Source: Mesorhizobium sp. B4-1-4
GTDB lineage: Bacteria > Pseudomonadota > Alphaproteobacteria > Rhizobiales > Rhizobiaceae
Direction of reading: 5' to 3'
DNA length: 64,000 nt
Assembly: GCF_006439395.2 (NCBI RefSeq)
Contig: NZ_CP083950.1
Coordinates: 2,790,001 to 2,854,000 of the forward strand
Below are positions 1 through 9,539 of this stretch, piece after piece. Positions within the stretch are counted from its first letter, which is position 1. Each line of letters begins with the position of its first letter. Both the position numbers and the translations under genes were made by a program. Below the pieces are notes generated by a model, which worked only from the letters and a program-made list of their open reading frames with translations, made no database searches and was not told where the DNA came from.

Positions 1-1134
1 CGCCGGCCAGTATGACGAGCCGGCCGCCACCATCCATTTCCGCGCCGAAGGCCGACAGGAATACTCGGTGCTCGCCTTCGTGCCCGGCTCGCGCCCGTTC
101 GACCTCTTCGACCAGGACCGCAAGGGCCGCATGAAGCTCTATGTGCGCCGCGTCTTCATCACCGACGATGCCGACCTTCTGCCGCGCTACCTGCGCTTCG
201 TGCGCGGACTGGTCGATTCCGCCGACCTGCCGCTCAACGTCTCACGCGAGATGATCCAGGAAAGCCCGCTGCTCGCCGCGATCCGCAAGGGCCTCACCAA
301 CCGCGTGCTCGGCGACCTCGCCAAGCTGGCGGAGAATGAAGTCGAGCCTATGCCAAGATCTGGGACAATTTCGGCGTCGTCCTCAAGGAAGGGCTTTACG
401 AGGATTACGAGCGGCGCGAGCAATTGCTGAAGCTTGCCCGCTTCCGCTCGACCGCATCGGGCGAAGGCTGGCGCGGCCTCGCCGACTATGTCGCCGCGAT
501 GAAGGAAGGCCAGAAGGCGATCTTCTTCATGGCCGGTGACGACCGCGCCCGGCTCGAAGCCTCGCCGCAGCTCGAAGGCTTCAAGGCGCGCGGCATCGAG
601 GTTCTGCTGCTCACTGACCCTGTCGACAGTTTCTGGGTGACGATGGCGCCGGAATTCGATGGCAAGCCGTTCAAGTCGGTAACACAGGGCGTGGCCGAAC
701 TTTCCGACATTCCGCTGCTCGACGAGGCGAAGAAGCCGGAGACGGCGGCGACGCCTGAGGTCGATGGCTTTCTGGCTTTCGTCAAGACGGCGCTTGGCGA
801 TGCCGTCTCGGACGTCAAGGCCTCGGACCGCCTGACCGAAAGCGCGGTCTGCCTCGTGGCGCCGGAACATGGCCCGGACCGGCAGTTCGAACGGCTGATG
901 AACGCCGCCGGCCGCCTCGACAAGGCCGCCAAGCCCATTCTCGAGATCAACCCCCGGCACGACCGCGTGCTGGCGCTGGCCAGCCTCGGCGACGACGAGC
1001 AGGCCTTCAAGGACGATGCAGCCCACCTTCTCTACGACGAGGCGCGCGTGCTTGACGGCGACAAGCCGGCGGACGCCAGGGCTTTTTCCCAGCGCCTCGC
1101 CCGGCTGATCGAGCGCGGCCTGCCGAAGGGCTGA
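1..1134 (+). pseudogene. htpG: Molecular chaperone HtpG (Hsp90), 5' end outside window, frameshifted
   Basis: This is the middle and C-terminal part of bacterial Hsp90, a cytosolic ATP-dependent folding chaperone. The window opens in frame 2 with Hsp90 middle-domain sequence, including [12 protein letters not shown] near 230-265. At about position 346 the frame changes: GAGAATGAAGTCGAG is followed by CCTATGCC, where the family expects one extra G so that [10 protein letters not shown] can follow. Reading then continues in another frame to the TGA at 1132-1134 through a normal C-terminal dimerisation domain. A single missing base explains the whole break. It is either a real frameshift, which would leave the protein without its C-terminal dimerisation domain, or a sequencing error. 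The identity is clear; the pseudogene status is not settled. Confidence 0.85.
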
Positions 1135-1211
1135 GGGCCGCTTCATGGCCTGAACAGGATAAAGCCCGGGCGCCGCCAAGCGCCCAGGCTTTTGATCTCG
1201 ATCATGCCGGT

Positions 1212-1913
1212 TCAGTTCTTGCCGACGCCGGCGGCGGCCTGCTCGATGAGCTTGGCGACAGATGCGGGATCGGAGACGTAGACCGCGTGGCTGCCGGGCA
1301 CTTCGACCGTTGTCGCGCCAGCCCTATTTGCCATCTGGCGCTGTGCCGGCGGCGGGATCATATGGTCGTCGGTGGCGACGAGATACCAGCTCGGCTTCAC
1401 CCTCCAGGCCGGCTTGGTGACCTTGCCTTCGAGTGCGGCCACGGCCCACGGCACTTGCGAGTCCGCCATGAAGGAGGCGAGCGAGGGACGCACGTCGGCG
1501 GCGAACGAGGCGGCGAACTTGGCCTTGTCGAGCATCAGGAAGCCGTCGACGGGCGGCAGGATCGGTGGCACGGCTGCGCCTGGAGGTGGGTTGGCGATCA
1601 GGGTCGCGACCGACTCGCCGGCATCCGCCGCGAAGGCCGCGATGTAGACGACGGCTGAAACCTTGGGATCGGTGCCGGCCTCCGACACCACGACGCCGCC
1701 ATAGGAGTGGCCGACCAGGATGACGTTGCCGGGAGCGGCGGCGATGGCGCGCTTGGTGAAAGCGACGTCGTCGGCGAGCGAGGTGGTCGGGTTCTGCACG
1801 ATGGTGACGTCGTAGCCGTCCTTCTTGAGCTGGTTATAGACCCCTTCCCAGCCGGAGCCATCGACGAAGCCGCCATGGACGAGGACGACGGAATTTGCTG
1901 CGGTGTTGGACAT
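1212..1913 (-). CDS. Alpha/beta hydrolase, small esterase type
   Basis: A 233-residue serine hydrolase of the alpha/beta fold, probably cytosolic. The oxyanion-hole stretch VLVHGGFVDGSGW is near the start, the nucleophile elbow is GHSYGG, the likely acid is in VATDDHMIP and the catalytic His is in VPGSHAVYVS. The ATG at 1913 is chosen over one at 1931 because AGGAGA lies six bases upstream of it. The family includes plant-esterase-like and EstC-like enzymes; the substrate cannot be told. It is transcribed divergently from the winged-helix regulator at 2100, which may control it (inference from position only). Confidence 0.85.
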   Translation of the reverse strand: MSNTAANSVVLVHGGFVDGSGWEGVYNQLKKDGYDVTIVQNPTTSLADDVAFTKRAIAAAPGNVILVGHSYGGVVVSEAGTDPKVSAVVYIAAFAADAGESVATLIANPPPGAAVPPILPPVDGFLMLDKAKFAASFAADVRPSLASFMADSQVPWAVAALEGKVTKPAWRVKPSWYLVATDDHMIPPPAQRQMANRAGATTVEVPGSHAVYVSDPASVAKLIEQAAAGVGKN

Positions 1914-2099
1914 TTGAGTTCTCCTTTTCAAATCGTTGTTTGCGTTGGTTGCAGGAGGACTATGCGCCGGGGCCGCCGCGCTCGCTTTGAGGCGGCATTC
2001 AGGACCTCTTGATTTTCCCTTGAGAGGGCTTTGATTTTGCGGTCACGACACGTCTACAGTGTCCAGGTCAGCGTTTCCGCCTCATCTGGAGCCAGCAAT

Positions 2100-3650
2100 T
2101 TGCCGTATCTTTTCGAGGATTTCGCTCTGGACGGTGACCGACGTGAACTGCGTAAGGGAAACGAGCTGGTCCCGGTCGAACCGCAGGTGTTCGACCTCTT
2201 GCAATATCTGATCCGCAATCGCGAGCGGGTGGTCAGCAAGGACGATCTGGTCGATGCGGTCTGGCAGGGGCGCATCGTCTCCGACGCCACGCTGGCCAGC
2301 CGCGTCAATGCCGCCCGCGGCGCCCTTCAGGACAATGGCGAGCAGCAGCGCCTCGTCCGCACCATCCTGCGCCGGGGCTTTCGTTTCGTCGGCACCGTGC
2401 GCGAGGAAGCCGCGGCCGAGGCGGCGGCGCCGGTGGAGAAACCGAAGCCCGACCTCGGCATACCCGCCCGCCCCTCCATCGCCGTGCTGCCTTTCGTGAA
2501 CATGAGCGGCGATGCCGATCAGGACTATTTTGCCGACGGCATGGTCGAGGACATCATCACCGGCCTGTCGCGCATCCGCTGGCTGTTCGTCATCGCGCGG
2601 AATTCGAGCTTCACCTACAAGGGCCGTGCCGTCGACGTGAAGCAGGTCGGGCGCGAACTCGGCGTGCGCTATGTGCTGGAAGGCTCGGTGCGCAAGGTCG
2701 GCAGCCGCGTGCGCATCACCGGCCAGCTGATCGACGCCGAGGATGGCAGCCATCTGTGGGCCGAACGCTACGACCGCGAACTGACCGACGTGTTCGCGCT
2801 GCAGGACGAGATCACCGTCAGCGTGGTCGCGGCCATAGAGCCCAATCTGCGCCGGGCCGAGATCGAGCGCGTCAAGCGCCAGCGCCCCGACAGTCTCGAC
2901 GCCTACGACCTTTTTCTGCGCGCCCTGCCCGACGTCTACACCTTCATGCCGCAGGGCGCGGCCAAGGGCCTGCCGCTGCTCGACCAGGCGCTGGCCATCG
3001 AGCCGAATTACGCGCTTGCCCATGGCTTTGCCGCCTGGGCGCATCAAACCCTTTTCATACGCGGCGGCATGCTGGCACAGCACCGCGAGAAGGCGTCCCG
3101 CCACGCCCACGCCGCGATCGAGCATGGCTCGGGCGACGCCATGGCACTGGCCCTGGCCGGCTTCACCATCGGCCTGGTGGAACATGACCGCGGGCTGGCC
3201 GACGAGGCGTTCGCGCAGGCCCTGTCGCTCAGCGCCTCCTGCGCCTTCGTCTATGCCTTCGGCTGCGTGCCGGTGGCATATGGCGGCGACGCGGCCCGCG
3301 CCATCGACTGGTGCGAGCTGGCGATGCGGCTCTCCCCGCTCGACGCCATGAGCTGCGTGCCGCAAGGCATTATCGGCTTCGGCAATTTTCTGTCCGGCCG
3401 GCACGAACAGGCGATCGCGGCAGGCCGCAGGGCGGTCGAGCTCAACCCAGGTTTCAGCATCCTGCACGGCTGGCTGGCCGCCCCCCTCGCCAAGCTCGGC
3501 CGGATCGAGGAGGCAAGGGCGTCGGCCGCACGGCTGATGTCGCTCGAACCGCATTTCACCATTGGCCGCTGGTCCGCCGCCGTCGGAATCGCCCCTGGCA
3601 TAATCGACGACGTCACCGACGCCCTGCACGTGGCCGGCCTGCCGGCGTAG
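2100..3650 (+). CDS. Winged-helix regulator with TolB-like and TPR region
   Basis: About 516 residues. Residues 1-100 are an OmpR/CadC-type winged-helix DNA-binding domain (PQVFDLLQYLIRNRERVVSKDDLVDAVW, then a TILRRGFRFVG wing). A TolB-N-like domain follows (PSIAVLPFVNMSGD, YVLEGSVRK, HLWAERYDR), then TPR-like helices to the end. Proteins of this build are common in Rhizobiales as one-component regulators; no receiver domain or membrane helix is visible. The TTG at 2100 is preferred because GGAG lies eight bases upstream and the family's N-terminus aligns there; an upstream TTG at 2031 is possible. It is divergent from the hydrolase at 1212-1913. Confidence 0.8.
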   Translation: MPYLFEDFALDGDRRELRKGNELVPVEPQVFDLLQYLIRNRERVVSKDDLVDAVWQGRIVSDATLASRVNAARGALQDNGEQQRLVRTILRRGFRFVGTVREEAAAEAAAPVEKPKPDLGIPARPSIAVLPFVNMSGDADQDYFADGMVEDIITGLSRIRWLFVIARNSSFTYKGRAVDVKQVGRELGVRYVLEGSVRKVGSRVRITGQLIDAEDGSHLWAERYDRELTDVFALQDEITVSVVAAIEPNLRRAEIERVKRQRPDSLDAYDLFLRALPDVYTFMPQGAAKGLPLLDQALAIEPNYALAHGFAAWAHQTLFIRGGMLAQHREKASRHAHAAIEHGSGDAMALALAGFTIGLVEHDRGLADEAFAQALSLSASCAFVYAFGCVPVAYGGDAARAIDWCELAMRLSPLDAMSCVPQGIIGFGNFLSGRHEQAIAAGRRAVELNPGFSILHGWLAAPLAKLGRIEEARASAARLMSLEPHFTIGRWSAAVGIAPGIIDDVTDALHVAGLPA

Positions 3651-3805
3651 AAGGCGATCTGCCGCCGACAGGTTCAGCGTCCAGCCGGCAACACGCGGAT
3701 ATCCACTGGCTCAATCGCCGACTGTAGACATCGCGCCGCCAATCACCCAATCTTGGCTCGGGAACAAAACAGGCGCTTCAAAGAAGCGCGGACGTCCGGG
3801 TGCTC

Positions 3806-4684
3806 ATGGAACGACGATGGACATTGTATGATCCGCGGCTGGCGTGGATGCTGGTCGCGCCGGTGCTCCTGCTGCTGATCTTCTTCCTGGTGCTGCCGAT
3901 CGCCGTGATGGCGGCCTTCACCTTCTTCACCTTCGTCACCGCCGGCGTGGAAACCAGCGCGTTGACGACCGCGAACTGGCACGAATTCCTGACCGACAGC
4001 TATTATTCGGGCTTCCTTCTGAAGACGCTGCGGGTCGGCGCGATCACCGCGCTGCTCTGCGGGGTGCTGGGCTATTTTCCCGCCTATTTCATCTGGGCGA
4101 CGACCTTCAAGCACAAATGGCTGCTGCTTCTCCTGCTCATCGTGCCGTTCTGGATCAGCTTCACCATCCGCACCTTTTCCTGGATCAACATCCTGGGCGA
4201 ACAGGGCGTCATCAACGTCGCGCTGCTGAAGCTCGGCATCATCAACGAGCCGCTGCCGATGCTCTACAATGAGGGCGCGGTCATCCTGGGCATGCTGCAC
4301 TTCCTGCTGCCCTACATGATCCTCAACGTCTATGTCAGCCTCGAAGGCATCGACCGCACGCTGATTTCGGCGGCCCGCTCGATGGGCTGCACCAGCGCAC
4401 AGGCGTTCCGCGAGGTCACCATGCCGCTGTCGCTGCCCGGCCTGGCGGCAGGCCTGCTGCTCTGCTTCGTGCTTGCCGCCGGCAGCTATGTGACGCCGCA
4501 ATTGCTGGGCTCCGGCCGCGACGCTCTGTTCGGCAATTTGATCTACGACACCATCATGGGCGAGCTGAACTGGCCGATGGGCGCCACGCTTTCGATCGTG
4601 CTGTTCGTCGTGCTCGGCTTCTTCGCCGCCGTCTACACCCGCTACATGGGCATGTCGCAGATCGTCAAAGGGCTTGGCGGATGA
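3806..4684 (+). CDS. ABC transporter permease, PotB type
   Basis: Inner-membrane permease of a spermidine/putrescine-type importer, about 292 residues with six predicted hydrophobic segments. The cytoplasmic EAA loop is visible as AARSMGCTSAQAFREVTMPL, the coupling site for the ATPase. Start is the ATG at 3806 or an in-frame GTG at 3800; neither has a strong ribosome-binding site. Its stop overlaps the start of the next permease by four bases (ATGA), the first of three overlaps in the operon 3806-7836. The substrate is inferred from family only. Confidence 0.88.
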   Translation: MERRWTLYDPRLAWMLVAPVLLLLIFFLVLPIAVMAAFTFFTFVTAGVETSALTTANWHEFLTDSYYSGFLLKTLRVGAITALLCGVLGYFPAYFIWATTFKHKWLLLLLLIVPFWISFTIRTFSWINILGEQGVINVALLKLGIINEPLPMLYNEGAVILGMLHFLLPYMILNVYVSLEGIDRTLISAARSMGCTSAQAFREVTMPLSLPGLAAGLLLCFVLAAGSYVTPQLLGSGRDALFGNLIYDTIMGELNWPMGATLSIVLFVVLGFFAAVYTRYMGMSQIVKGLGG

Positions 4685-5523
4685 GAGGGACACGGCGCAA
4701 GCAGGAAGGCAGATGGGCCTGGCGGCTGACCGGCTTCGTGACGGTCTGCGTCTACATCTTCATGTTCGCGCCGATCGTGGCGACGGTGGTCCTGTCGTTC
4801 AACGCCTCGATGTTCGGCGGCTTCCCGATGACCGGGTTTTCCCTGCAATGGTACGCCAAGCTGATGACCAATGAGGCCGTGCTGGCCGCCTTCCGCACCT
4901 CGCTGTGGATCGCGCTGGTCACCGCCGCCGTCACCACCGCGATAGGCGTCGTCACCGCGTTCGCGCTGGTGCGCTTCGAATTCCCCGGCAAGCAGGCGCT
5001 GAGCACGCTGGTGATCCTGCCGGCGCTGGTGCCGGAGACCATCCTCGGCGTCGGCCTGCTGGTGCTGATCAAGGCCATCGACCAGCCAAGGACCATGCTT
5101 CTGCTGGTCCTCGGCCATATCCTGCTCGCCGTGCCCTATGTGGTGCTGATTACCCAGGCGCGCATGGTCGGCATAAGGCGCGTCTATGAGGAGGCCGCAC
5201 TCTCGCTCGGCGCCTCACGGCTTTCGTCCTTCCGCGAGATCACGCTGCCGCTGCTCATTCCGGCCGTGGTGGGGGGCGCCCTGCTCGCCTTCACCATCTC
5301 CTTCGACAACACCTCGGCCAGCCTGTTCTGGCGGCCGGCGGGCGTCGAGACCATGCCCACCCAGATTCTATCGATGCTCAAGATCTCGATCAGCCCGGAG
5401 ATCAACGCGCTCGGCACCGTGATGATCCTGGTGACCGTCGGCATCCCGCTGCTCGGCGGCCTGATCCTGCAGAGCCTGACAAGATTGAAAAGACGTGGCG
5501 AACCAAAGGAGGAGATGAAATGA
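4681..5523 (+). CDS. ABC transporter permease, PotC type
   Basis: Second inner-membrane permease of the polyamine-type importer, 280 residues. The EAA loop reads EEAALSLGASRLSSFREITL. Six hydrophobic segments are visible, from TGFVTVCVYIFMFAPIVATV to a final helix near residue 260. The start overlaps the PotB-like stop and its own stop overlaps the start of the binding-protein gene, so the genes are probably translationally coupled. It should pair with the 3806-4684 product as the heterodimeric channel. Confidence 0.88.
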   Translation: MRGTRRKQEGRWAWRLTGFVTVCVYIFMFAPIVATVVLSFNASMFGGFPMTGFSLQWYAKLMTNEAVLAAFRTSLWIALVTAAVTTAIGVVTAFALVRFEFPGKQALSTLVILPALVPETILGVGLLVLIKAIDQPRTMLLLVLGHILLAVPYVVLITQARMVGIRRVYEEAALSLGASRLSSFREITLPLLIPAVVGGALLAFTISFDNTSASLFWRPAGVETMPTQILSMLKISISPEINALGTVMILVTVGIPLLGGLILQSLTRLKRRGEPKEEMK

Positions 5524-6662
5524 AACTCACCAACAGCAAGCGGCTGGAACGGCTGCAAGACCGATACATGAATGGCGGCCTCAGCCGCCGCACCTTCCTG
5601 ACGCTGACGGCTGCCGCGGCCGCCTCGGCCGGCCTCGACATGCCGTGGATGCGGCAGGCGCTCGCGGCCGTCGAACAGGTCCGTTTCGACGGCTGGGGCG
5701 GCACGGTGCAGGACGCGATCGACAAATATGCCTTCCAGCCCTACACGGCCAAGACCAAGATCAAGGTGGTCCAGGGCACGTTCGGCGACGAGGACGAGAT
5801 CATCACCAAGATCAAGACCGCCAAGCCCGGCGACTACCAGGTCATCCATTCCTCCGGCGTCAACTACTACATCAAATACGTCAACGGCGGCCTGACCTCG
5901 GAGATCAACGAGGCCAACATTCCCAACATGGTGAATGTGCTGCAGCCAATGATCGAGCCGTTCCGCAAGCTGACGCCGAAGCTGTCGGCCGTGCCCTACG
6001 ACTACGGCACGACGGGCATCGCCTACAACACCAAGGTGATCTCGCCGGAGGAAGCCAAGGAAAAGGGCGCGGCACTGCTGCTCGACAAGAAGTACGCCGG
6101 CAAGGTCGGCGGCTATGACGACATGACCACGCGCGTCTGGTACGCCGCGCTCGCCACCGGACAGGACCCCAACGCCATCAAGGACATGGACGCGATCTGG
6201 GCCAAGGTGCGCGAGACGCGCGACCTCGCCAAGAAGTTCTGGAGCTCCGGCGCCGAGCTGATGGACCTGCTCTCCAAGGGCGAGATCGTGGTGACCGATG
6301 CCTGGTCGGGCCGCGTCGCCGCCTTGCAGGACCAGGGCCATCCGATCGGCTATCTTGACCCGGCGGGTTCCTATGCCTGGATGGAAGACATGCTGATCCT
6401 GAAGGGCTCGCCGATGGCCGAGTGCGAGGAACTGATCAACTTCATGCTCGACCCGGCGACTTCGATCGCGGTGGCGGAAGGCCAGAGCTATCCGCCGTCG
6501 CTCGACCCGACAAAGGTCAAGCTGACCCAGAAGATCGAGAAGCTGCCTGCCTTCGACAAGACCGGCACGATGAAGACGCTGACCTTCGCCGATCCGGTCT
6601 ACTGGGCGACCAACGAGGACGCCTGGACCAAGCAGTGGAACAGGATCTCCAAAGGTGCCTGA
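5520..6662 (+). CDS. Extracellular solute-binding protein, PotD type
   Basis: Periplasmic binding protein, 380 residues, that would capture the substrate for this importer. The N-terminus carries a twin-arginine-like signal (LSRRTFLTLTAAAAASAG), suggesting export by the Tat system in folded form. The mature part shows the two-lobe polyamine-binding pattern, e.g. FDGWGGTVQDA, SSGVNYYIKYVNGGL and VTDAWSGRVA. It overlaps the upstream permease by four bases and the downstream ATPase gene by eight. The ligand could be a polyamine or another small cation; the sequence alone does not decide. Confidence 0.87.
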   Translation: MKLTNSKRLERLQDRYMNGGLSRRTFLTLTAAAAASAGLDMPWMRQALAAVEQVRFDGWGGTVQDAIDKYAFQPYTAKTKIKVVQGTFGDEDEIITKIKTAKPGDYQVIHSSGVNYYIKYVNGGLTSEINEANIPNMVNVLQPMIEPFRKLTPKLSAVPYDYGTTGIAYNTKVISPEEAKEKGAALLLDKKYAGKVGGYDDMTTRVWYAALATGQDPNAIKDMDAIWAKVRETRDLAKKFWSSGAELMDLLSKGEIVVTDAWSGRVAALQDQGHPIGYLDPAGSYAWMEDMLILKGSPMAECEELINFMLDPATSIAVAEGQSYPPSLDPTKVKLTQKIEKLPAFDKTGTMKTLTFADPVYWATNEDAWTKQWNRISKGA

Positions 6663-7836
6663 CAGCCAGAACCTGACCGAAGCACCCCGGCCGGAAGCGG
6701 CCGGGGTTGCCAAAGCCGGCGCGGCGAGACCCGCCCCGGTCGGCGCCGAGGCGGACAGCCCGGCGGTCGAATTCCGCAACATCGACATCGCCTATGGCAA
6801 GTTCGTCGCCGTGCGCGATTTCTCGCTGTCGATCCGCAAGGGCAGCTTCGTCACCCTGCTCGGGCCTTCGGGCTGCGGCAAGACGACGATCCTGCGCTCC
6901 ATCGCCGGCCTGGTCGACATTTCGGGCGGCCAGATCATGATCGATGGGCGGCGCGTCGACGACGTGCCGATCTACAAGCGCAACATCGGGCTTGTCTTCC
7001 AGAGCTACGCGCTGTTCCCGCACAAGACCGTATTCGACAATGTCGCCTTCGGCCTGAAGTACCGCAACGTGCCGAAGCCCGAAATCAAGCGCAGGGTCGG
7101 CAAGGCGCTCGAGATGGTGCGGCTGCCGGGCAGCGAGAAGAAGCTGCCCTCGCAACTGTCGGGCGGGCAACAGCAGCGCATTGCGCTCGCCCGCGCCATC
7201 GTCTTCGAGCCGCAGGTGCTTTTGCTGGACGAGCCGCTGTCGGCGCTCGACGCCAACATGCGCGAGGAGATGCGCGTCGAGATCAAGAAGATCCAGAAGG
7301 AAACCGGCATCACCGCCATCTTCGTCACCCACGACCAGGAAGAGGCGCTCTCCATGTCGGATCGCATCGTGGTGATGAATGCGGGCTCGGCCGAGCAGGT
7401 CGGCACGCCAGAGGAGGTCTACGAGGCGCCGGCCACCGCATTCGTCGCCGACTTCCTCGGCAAGGCCAACATGCTCGCCGGCACGGTGAGCGGATCCGGC
7501 CAGGGAACAGCGACTGTGGTGCTTGCCACTGGCCAGACGATCAACGTGGGCTGCCCAAGGCCGCTTGCCCAAGGCAGCAAGGTCACGGTGGTGGTGCGGC
7601 CGCAGAAACTGTCGGTCGGCGCGGCGGCGAGTGCCAACCGGCTGTCCGGCCGCGTCGTCGCCGCCTCCTACCTGGGCGGCAGCGCCATCTACGAGGTCGA
7701 TATCGGCGGCAAGAGCAGCATCCGCGCCAATGCGCCGATCAGTGGCCGCGTGCTTCGCGAGGGCGAGGCAATCGACCTCGGCTTCGATCCCGAAGGCTGC
7801 GTCCTGCTCGACGGGGACGGCCGGCGGATTTCGTGA
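6655..7836 (+). CDS. ABC transporter ATP-binding protein, PotA type
   Basis: Cytoplasmic ATPase energising the importer, 393 residues. An unusual Ala/Pro-rich leader of about 35 residues precedes the nucleotide-binding domain. Walker A is GPSGCGKTT, the signature is LSGGQQQR, Walker B is VLLLDEPLSALD and the switch His is in VTHDQEEA. A C-terminal TOBE-like domain follows (KVTVVVRPQKLSVG, SYLGGSAIYEV). The start is a GTG overlapping the end of the binding-protein gene, so it is the last gene of the four-gene operon. Confidence 0.88.
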   Translation: MPDSQNLTEAPRPEAAGVAKAGAARPAPVGAEADSPAVEFRNIDIAYGKFVAVRDFSLSIRKGSFVTLLGPSGCGKTTILRSIAGLVDISGGQIMIDGRRVDDVPIYKRNIGLVFQSYALFPHKTVFDNVAFGLKYRNVPKPEIKRRVGKALEMVRLPGSEKKLPSQLSGGQQQRIALARAIVFEPQVLLLDEPLSALDANMREEMRVEIKKIQKETGITAIFVTHDQEEALSMSDRIVVMNAGSAEQVGTPEEVYEAPATAFVADFLGKANMLAGTVSGSGQGTATVVLATGQTINVGCPRPLAQGSKVTVVVRPQKLSVGAAASANRLSGRVVAASYLGGSAIYEVDIGGKSSIRANAPISGRVLREGEAIDLGFDPEGCVLLDGDGRRIS

Positions 7837-8019
7837 TGCAGCGCCATGCGGCTATCTGCGTTGCGGATCAACGCAACGCCTTGGCATGGCATCCGGCGAC
7901 CTTCGCCGATGAAATCGAGCCTTCCAGCGATTCCCCGTGCTAAAGGAACTGTTTGAGCCCGGTTTCGGTTGTCTCCTGTGCGCCGTTCCACGGAGGCAGT
8001 TGAAGAGCGAAGATGACAC

Positions 8020-8742
8020 ATGAACCCGGCGAAAAGACAACGCGGTTCCTTTCGCAAGATCCTGAGCGGCATCGTTGCCACCATCGCCGCCGCCCCTGAC
8101 CGCCCAGCGAAGCGCGGCATGAGCACCGCCACGCCGTCAATCGTCGCCGAATGGCCGCTGCCGCCATCGGCGACGCTTGGCTCCTCCTTGCGCCTGAAGG
8201 GCATCGAACGCGAAATCCGCGCCAGGCTGCGTTGGACGGTGAGGAAATTCGCCAGGGTCGAGACGGGCCGCATCGTGTTGCGCATGCCGCAAGCCGACGC
8301 GGATGCGTTCCAGGCCGCATCGGCGATCATCTCCGACACGCTGGAGGGGATCGAAGCCCTGGTCGTGCTTCCGCGAGAGGCGGAGGACATTCTCGCCATC
8401 TCTGCGCGCGAGCGCCACAAATGGCTGAAGGATGGCCGCCTGAAGAGCATCGGCACGCGCACCGTGAAGATGCGCGGGCGATCCAGGAAGGTAACCTTCC
8501 ATGTCTTCGACCCACGGCACATCGAGGACATTCTCGATCGTGACCTTGCGGCCACCTGGCGGGAGGACGATGCGCGGGAAGTGTCCGAAAACAGACGGCG
8601 CGGGGCCGGCAAGGCGGCGCTCACTCGTGCAGGCAAGCGGACGGACAAGGCTCGCAAGACCAGAAATCCGGCAAAGGACGATGCTCCAGCGCCACGGCTC
8701 GAAGGCTGGGACGCGTTCGAGGCGGAAGGATTGCTCCGCTAA
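8020..8742 (+). CDS. Hypothetical protein with possible helix-turn-helix segment
   Basis: A 240-residue basic protein that I cannot assign. A central stretch (AISARERHKWLKDGRLKSIG then TVKMRGRSRKVTFHVFDPRHIE) looks like a short DNA-binding helix followed by a beta-wing, similar to excisionase/MerR-like folds. The C-terminus is Lys/Arg-rich. No signal peptide or membrane helix is seen. An internal ATG at 8119 (MSTATPSIVAEW) is an alternative start that would drop 33 residues. It stands alone between the ABC operon and a GST gene. Confidence 0.55.
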   Translation: MNPAKRQRGSFRKILSGIVATIAAAPDRPAKRGMSTATPSIVAEWPLPPSATLGSSLRLKGIEREIRARLRWTVRKFARVETGRIVLRMPQADADAFQAASAIISDTLEGIEALVVLPREAEDILAISARERHKWLKDGRLKSIGTRTVKMRGRSRKVTFHVFDPRHIEDILDRDLAATWREDDAREVSENRRRGAGKAALTRAGKRTDKARKTRNPAKDDAPAPRLEGWDAFEAEGLLR

Positions 8743-8883
8743 GGGGCTGCTCTCAGCCGCTTTGGCCCGCGAGACCGAACGCCGAAATCCGGGGCAACTG
8801 TCGGGAACGACCCTGGTCGTTCGTCCTATGGGTGCCAGGCGCAACGATCGAACCCGACCGATTACCCATCCGGAGCCTTTCCA

Positions 8884-9537
8884 ATGACCCCCACCATCAC
8901 CGCCTTTGCACGATCCCCCGACCGCGGCAGCGGACAGGCACGCGACATGCGCGTTCGCTGGGCACTGGAGGAAGTGGGCCAGCCCTACGACGTTCGCCTC
9001 GTGTCGTTCCGCGCGATGAAGGAGCCTGCGCACCGTGCGCTCCAACCTTTCGGACAGATTCCGACCTATGAGCAAGGTGATCTCGCGCTGTTCGACTCCG
9101 GCGCGATCGTGTTTCATATCGCCGAGCGCCATGCGGGCCTGCTGCCCGATGACGCGAATGCCCGAGCCCGCGCGGTCATGTGGATGTTTGCCGCCGTCAG
9201 CACGATGGAGCCGGCGATCGTCGAACGGGAAGTCGCCGTGCTCGTTGAGGGCAAGGAGAGCTGGCACGAGCAGCGCCTGCCCATGGTCGAGGATCGTATT
9301 CGCGGTCGCCTCGGCGAACTCTCCGACCGGCTCGGCGATGCCGACTGGCTCGATGGCGCCTTCAGCGCCGGCGACCTTCTGATGGTAATGGTGCTGCGCC
9401 GGTTGAACCGGTCGGGCTTGCTGGACGAACACCCAAACCTCGCCGCCTATGTCGCGCGCGGCGAAGCGCGGCCCGCCTTCCAGCGCGCCTTCGCCGCCCA
9501 GCTGGCGGTTTTCACCAACGCATCGAACGGTGGATGA
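8884..9537 (+). CDS. Glutathione S-transferase family protein
   Basis: A 217-residue cytosolic GST-fold protein. The N-terminal thioredoxin-like domain has YDVRLVSFRAMKEPAHRALQPFGQIPTYEQGDLALFDSGAI, where IP and DS are the usual glutathione-contact positions. An all-helical C-terminal domain follows. GGAG lies eight bases before the ATG. The gene ends two bases before the stop of the convergent EF-G-like gene at 9540, leaving no room for a separate terminator. Confidence 0.85.
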   Translation: MTPTITAFARSPDRGSGQARDMRVRWALEEVGQPYDVRLVSFRAMKEPAHRALQPFGQIPTYEQGDLALFDSGAIVFHIAERHAGLLPDDANARARAVMWMFAAVSTMEPAIVEREVAVLVEGKESWHEQRLPMVEDRIRGRLGELSDRLGDADWLDGAFSAGDLLMVMVLRRLNRSGLLDEHPNLAAYVARGEARPAFQRAFAAQLAVFTNASNGG

Positions 9538-9539
9538 GG

